In this document: piece after piece, positions 60,977 to 64,000 of the stretch
How positions within the stretch are numbered: the stretch's first letter is position 1
Layout of the letters: each line of letters starts with the position of its first letter
Source: Emiliania huxleyi CCMP1516
Taxonomy: Eukaryota; Haptophyta; Isochrysidales; Noelaerhabdaceae
NCBI RefSeq assembly: GCF_000372725.1
Contig: NW_005200623.1
Span: forward strand, 1 to 64,000
Length of the DNA: 64,000 nt
Direction of reading: 5' to 3'
Translations under genes and position numbers: made by a program
Notes under the pieces: generated by a model
The model's database searches: none
Told to the model about the DNA's origin: nothing
The model's input: the letters and a program-made list of their open reading frames with translations, nothing else

Positions 60977-60991
60977 TTCTCCACACACCAC

Positions 60992-62521
60992 TAACGGCAA
61001 ACCCGCACGAGAAACTAATTTTTCAAAAAAACTGGCGCCGACCCGCTAGGAGGGTCAGCATGGGGTGCGGTGGGCAGGATCTGCGCCACTTGGGCAGTGC
61101 ATTTGAGCTGGGGGCGATTTTTGAGCTAAAACCCTCCCTTGTGCCACCGTTTCGTGTGCTCGCCCTTGATCGTATCAAGACGCCCCAGGGCAGTGGGGTC
61201 GTCTCCAAGGGACGTGGAGGCACCAGCGGCCTCACACCTGCACGTTTTGACCTCGAGGTAGCTCCGCAATCTCGATTGAATCTCGATGCGCTCTCCACAA
61301 AACTCGCTGGAGCCTCCAAACCAGAGCAGTCCGCCACGACACACGCGTGCCCACCCTCTCGGAGATATCCAGAACGCCCCGGATCGTCTCATTTCGTAGC
61401 CACTGGTTTGTGCATTCACACATTACACGCGTGAATCGCCTCTCGGCGCCGGCGGACGCTTCGCTTCGCCGAGGGCTCGCAGCTTCGTGAGAGCCCTCCC
61501 AGGCCGCCGGCTGGTCTCGAGCGCGGCCGGCGCACGCCGGCCTCCGCCGCACCCCGCCGCGTGGCGGAAACTAGCCGCGGCGGCCACGGGAGAAAGCGTT
61601 GCCTTGGCTCAACGTGGTGTCGCTCGCGGCTGCTCTCGCCGACGGTGAGCCTGGCATCCCAAGAATTGTGCGCCGACCGGATGTGAGCCGGCACTCGCGC
61701 TGAGCCGCTCGAGCTGCCGCAGGCGTCACTGTTGAGTCGGCACGGGCTCCTCTGGGCGGCAGTCTGCGCCGGCGGACGCTGTTTGGCGCTGCATGCACGA
61801 GCAGTGCGTGCACGCGCGACGCGTCGCGTGTGCACTCGGCGTGCCGAGCCGGCGCCTGTTGTTCTATCACGGCGCCGCTGCACCACCCGCAACCGACTCC
61901 CGCTGCGGAGGGCGGCGCACTCCGCTCTAGGTGGCACGCTCTTGGTGGCACGCTCTCGGTGGCACGCTCTCGGTGGCACGCTCTCTTTGGCTCGCCGAGC
62001 AGCATATCGCCACCACCGCTGGATCCGTGCGACAGGTGTGTGGGCATCGCAGCTGCCGAGGGCTAACATGTCCACGCGCCCCTCAACGCGTGTGGTCAGG
62101 AGCGACTGGCGAGTCAGGCAGCTGGCCTCGAGCAGTTCGAGCCAGCCTCGACCGAGTGTCGGGCGTTGAGGGAGGCGGCGCAAGGCGGCGCTGGCGCCTC
62201 CTCTAGACTCCATCGCCACGAGCCTCGCGGCGGCGCGGTCGCGTCACACACCCAGCTGCGAGCAACCCCATACGTCGCGCTCAAAAAAGAATTTGGGGTG
62301 GAGACCATGCACACCCACACAGCGACACATTCATGACTAAACTGACTATTAGACAATAAGCTGTGCCCGATCTCGATCTCACTGGGTCTGTCCAATCTGA
62401 GAGGCACGTTAGGAACAGGTTAGGAACGCCGTCTCCCGGTCTCGTGTCGTGTACCCCTGTATCACTCTATACACAATGATCATGGTGGCGCCCCGCTCTG
62501 AACTGTGTATATGGCTATATG
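60992..62521. other. Region without a confident gene
   Basis: A minus frame at 61416-62219 is open for 267 codons and includes HTPVARIQRWWRYAA, which resembles an IQ calmodulin-binding motif, but most of the rest is Arg/Ala-rich and unconvincing. A 15 bp repeat (GGTGGCACGCTCTCG) occurs four times at 61929-61988. Confidence 0.35.
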
Positions 62522-64000
62522 TCACACAGCACTCACAGAACCACCCCGGCCAGTGCGTGGGAATGTCAGGAACGCCAACTCTGGCGCATCGGGGCGGCCT
62601 TCACGGAGGTGGCGTGCCCAGCGGTGGTAGGCGAGCGAGAAGGCAGAGACCGCCGCCACGGCGTTTATCGCGACGAGCAGCGCGAGGACGCCGCCGAGGA
62701 GCGCGGGCCGGAGTCCGCCGGGGAGGCACGTGTCTACCGTGAGGTGATCCGAGGAGAGCGGCTGCCGTTCCGCCCAAGCAATCACGACGAGGAGGATGGC
62801 CACGAAGCTGGACGGGACGGCCGGGATGAGAACGGCCGGGATGAGAAGGGCGATGGCGGACTCGCGCTGGCGAGGGGAGAAGACCGCAGCGAGCGACTCA
62901 TGTGGCACGGCGCGTAGTCGCCAAGTGCAGAGCGCGGCCGGCAGCCAGATGGTGCAGGCGGCCACGACGACGAGGAGGCCGTCCAGAGCTGCGAGGAGCG
63001 CCTGATGTGGGGCGAGGTGCGCTTGTCCACACGCCAGTGTGGGGCAAGCGGCGGCCTCTCCCTCGCATCTCTCTCGCGCCTCGGGCACGCGGCTCCAGCC
63101 ATGCGCCCGCGACCCGACGGCGTTGATGATGAGCTCTGTGGAGAGGTCGACAAAGTAGAGGGAGAAGACCGCGGCGAAGAAGAGGAGCGGCGCCGTCTGG
63201 ACGAGGGCAAGGGGAAGGGCAAGTAAACTTCTCCACCAGGGCCAGGCTATCCCTCGCGACTCCACGCCCCAAGACAGGAGCCCCACGGCCTTGAAGGTGC
63301 AGGTCCCGGATGAGAGCGCACCTGGGCGAGCGCGCTGAGCTCGGGCACCGGCGACGCGTCGGCGAAGCTGACGCTCGCCGACGCGCGGCTCGCTGGAACC
63401 TGCAGCTTGCCCAGCGGGGTGCTCAGTAGGTGCGAGTCGCCAGAGCGCACCCGCCAGCCGAAGCGATCGAGCTCCGCCAGGGACACGGAGGCGGCGCAGC
63501 TGGCAGTGGCGGGCGGCGGCATACGGTGTCCGGTCTGATTGAGCCACTCCTCGAGCAGCACCCCCTCTCCGCCCTTGGAAAAGGGCCAATCGCCGTCCGA
63601 GCGCGCCTGCCGCGCAGAGACGAAGAGGGAGAGCGCCAGCGCGCGCAGAAACTCGTCGGACGAGACGCGGTCCCACGCGAGGGACTCAGACCAGAGCGGC
63701 GACCAAGCCGCACGCTGTCTGCGCTGGCTGCGGCTCTGTCCCCTGCTGTGGCTCTGGCTGGCCAGACTGCTCTGCAGGCTGCGCTCACTGGCCCCGCTCC
63801 CGACCCTCTCCAGCGAGCGGCCTCCCGCCTGGCTGACCCGACTCCTGTGCATGCTGTCCTTACCCTGCAGGCTGTCCTCACTCTGCAGCCGCGCCGTTCG
63901 CGCCGCCCTCTCACGGTAGCCGCGCCAGAAGGCCTGTATCTTCTGTGCCGCCGCGAGCTTGCGCGGCGGCACCTCGTACAGGACCATGAGCACCTCGGCG
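62522..64000 (-). CDS. Multi-pass membrane protein with an IQ motif (5' end outside window)
   Basis: Exon A (about 63321-64000) reads AAQKIQAFWRGYRERAARTA, an IQ motif that would bind calmodulin, then a Ser/Arg-rich stretch. An intron holding a family A element (about 63220-63320) joins it to the distal exon. That exon begins TAPLLFFAAVFSLYFVDLST and has further hydrophobic spans: LLVVVAACTIWLPAALCTW, AIALLIPAVLIPAVPSSFVA and LLGGVLALLVAINAVAAVSA. It ends at 62522. Four or five membrane segments plus calmodulin binding would suit a transporter or channel-like protein, but no family was recognised. The start lies beyond 64000. Confidence 0.6.
63220..63310 (-). mobile_element. Family A introner-like element (membrane protein gene)
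   Basis: The minus strand has GGGGCTCCTGTCTTGGGGCG, GTGGAGTCGCGAGGGATAGC, then GGTGGAGAAGTTTACTTGCC before the CTCGTCCAG acceptor. It is in sense orientation. Confidence 0.7.

Noticed and set aside
61416..62219. A 267-codon protein
   Set aside because: Mostly Arg/Ala low complexity. Only a short IQ-like stretch looks real, too little to call a gene.

Overview
The window is a GC-rich nuclear genomic fragment of a eukaryotic microalga, most likely a haptophyte such as Emiliania (Gephyrocapsa) huxleyi. That assignment is an inference from very high GC, many short introns full of C/T/A/G minisatellites, many GC-AG splice sites, a plastid-type fibrillin gene and dense low-complexity DNA. It contains three assembly gaps (17779-18418, 36826-37230, 48010-48109), so some genes are incomplete.

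Layout. 1-5 kb: GC-rich DNA with no confident gene, a foldback element, a broken glycosyltransferase pseudogene and a ~1 kb retroposon. 6.0-8.4 kb (+): phosphoglycerate kinase, fully resolvable into 8 exons and 421 residues. 9.2-12.0 kb (-): a DUF4246-like oxygenase. 12.3-14.6 kb (+): a PAP/fibrillin plastid protein. 15-22 kb: repeat-rich, with a segmental duplication, a gap and fragments. 22.5-23.3 kb (-): a small protein that joins three copies of a ~45-residue repeat to a C-terminal R-SNARE motif. 24.5-26.0 kb (+): a truncated ATP-grasp protein. 26-28.6 kb: nested transposons. 28.9-32.7 kb (-): a family GH2 beta-glucuronidase. 33.8-34.4 kb (-): a small secreted protein. 34.7-35.0 kb: a broken TPR gene. 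35.5-38.9 kb (+): a family I.5-like lipase. 39-40 kb: a second retroposon copy. 40.8-42.1 kb (-): a UBL-UBL-BAG-like co-chaperone. 44.4-51.8 kb (+): an SVOP/SV2-like MFS transporter with over a dozen introns. 53-54.6 kb: three small genes, one a RING protein. 55.2-58.5 kb (+): an RsuA/RluB-type pseudouridine synthase. 58.5-61 kb: a 2.4 kb retroposon insertion containing a TIR transposon. 62.5-64 kb (-): part of a multi-pass membrane protein with an IQ motif. The genes look like ordinary housekeeping and metabolic genes and do not form a pathway cluster.

The most striking feature is how introns are built. In gene after gene the intron begins with a near-copy of the first bases of the downstream exon, so both splice sites lie in a duplicated AG|GT or AG|GC. 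Some loci carry two to five tandem copies of the exon edge. Two short element families (called A and B here) sit inside introns in the sense direction, with direct repeats at both ends in the best-preserved copies. The phosphoglycerate kinase gene gives a control: skipping the duplicated copies yields a full-length, in-frame enzyme.
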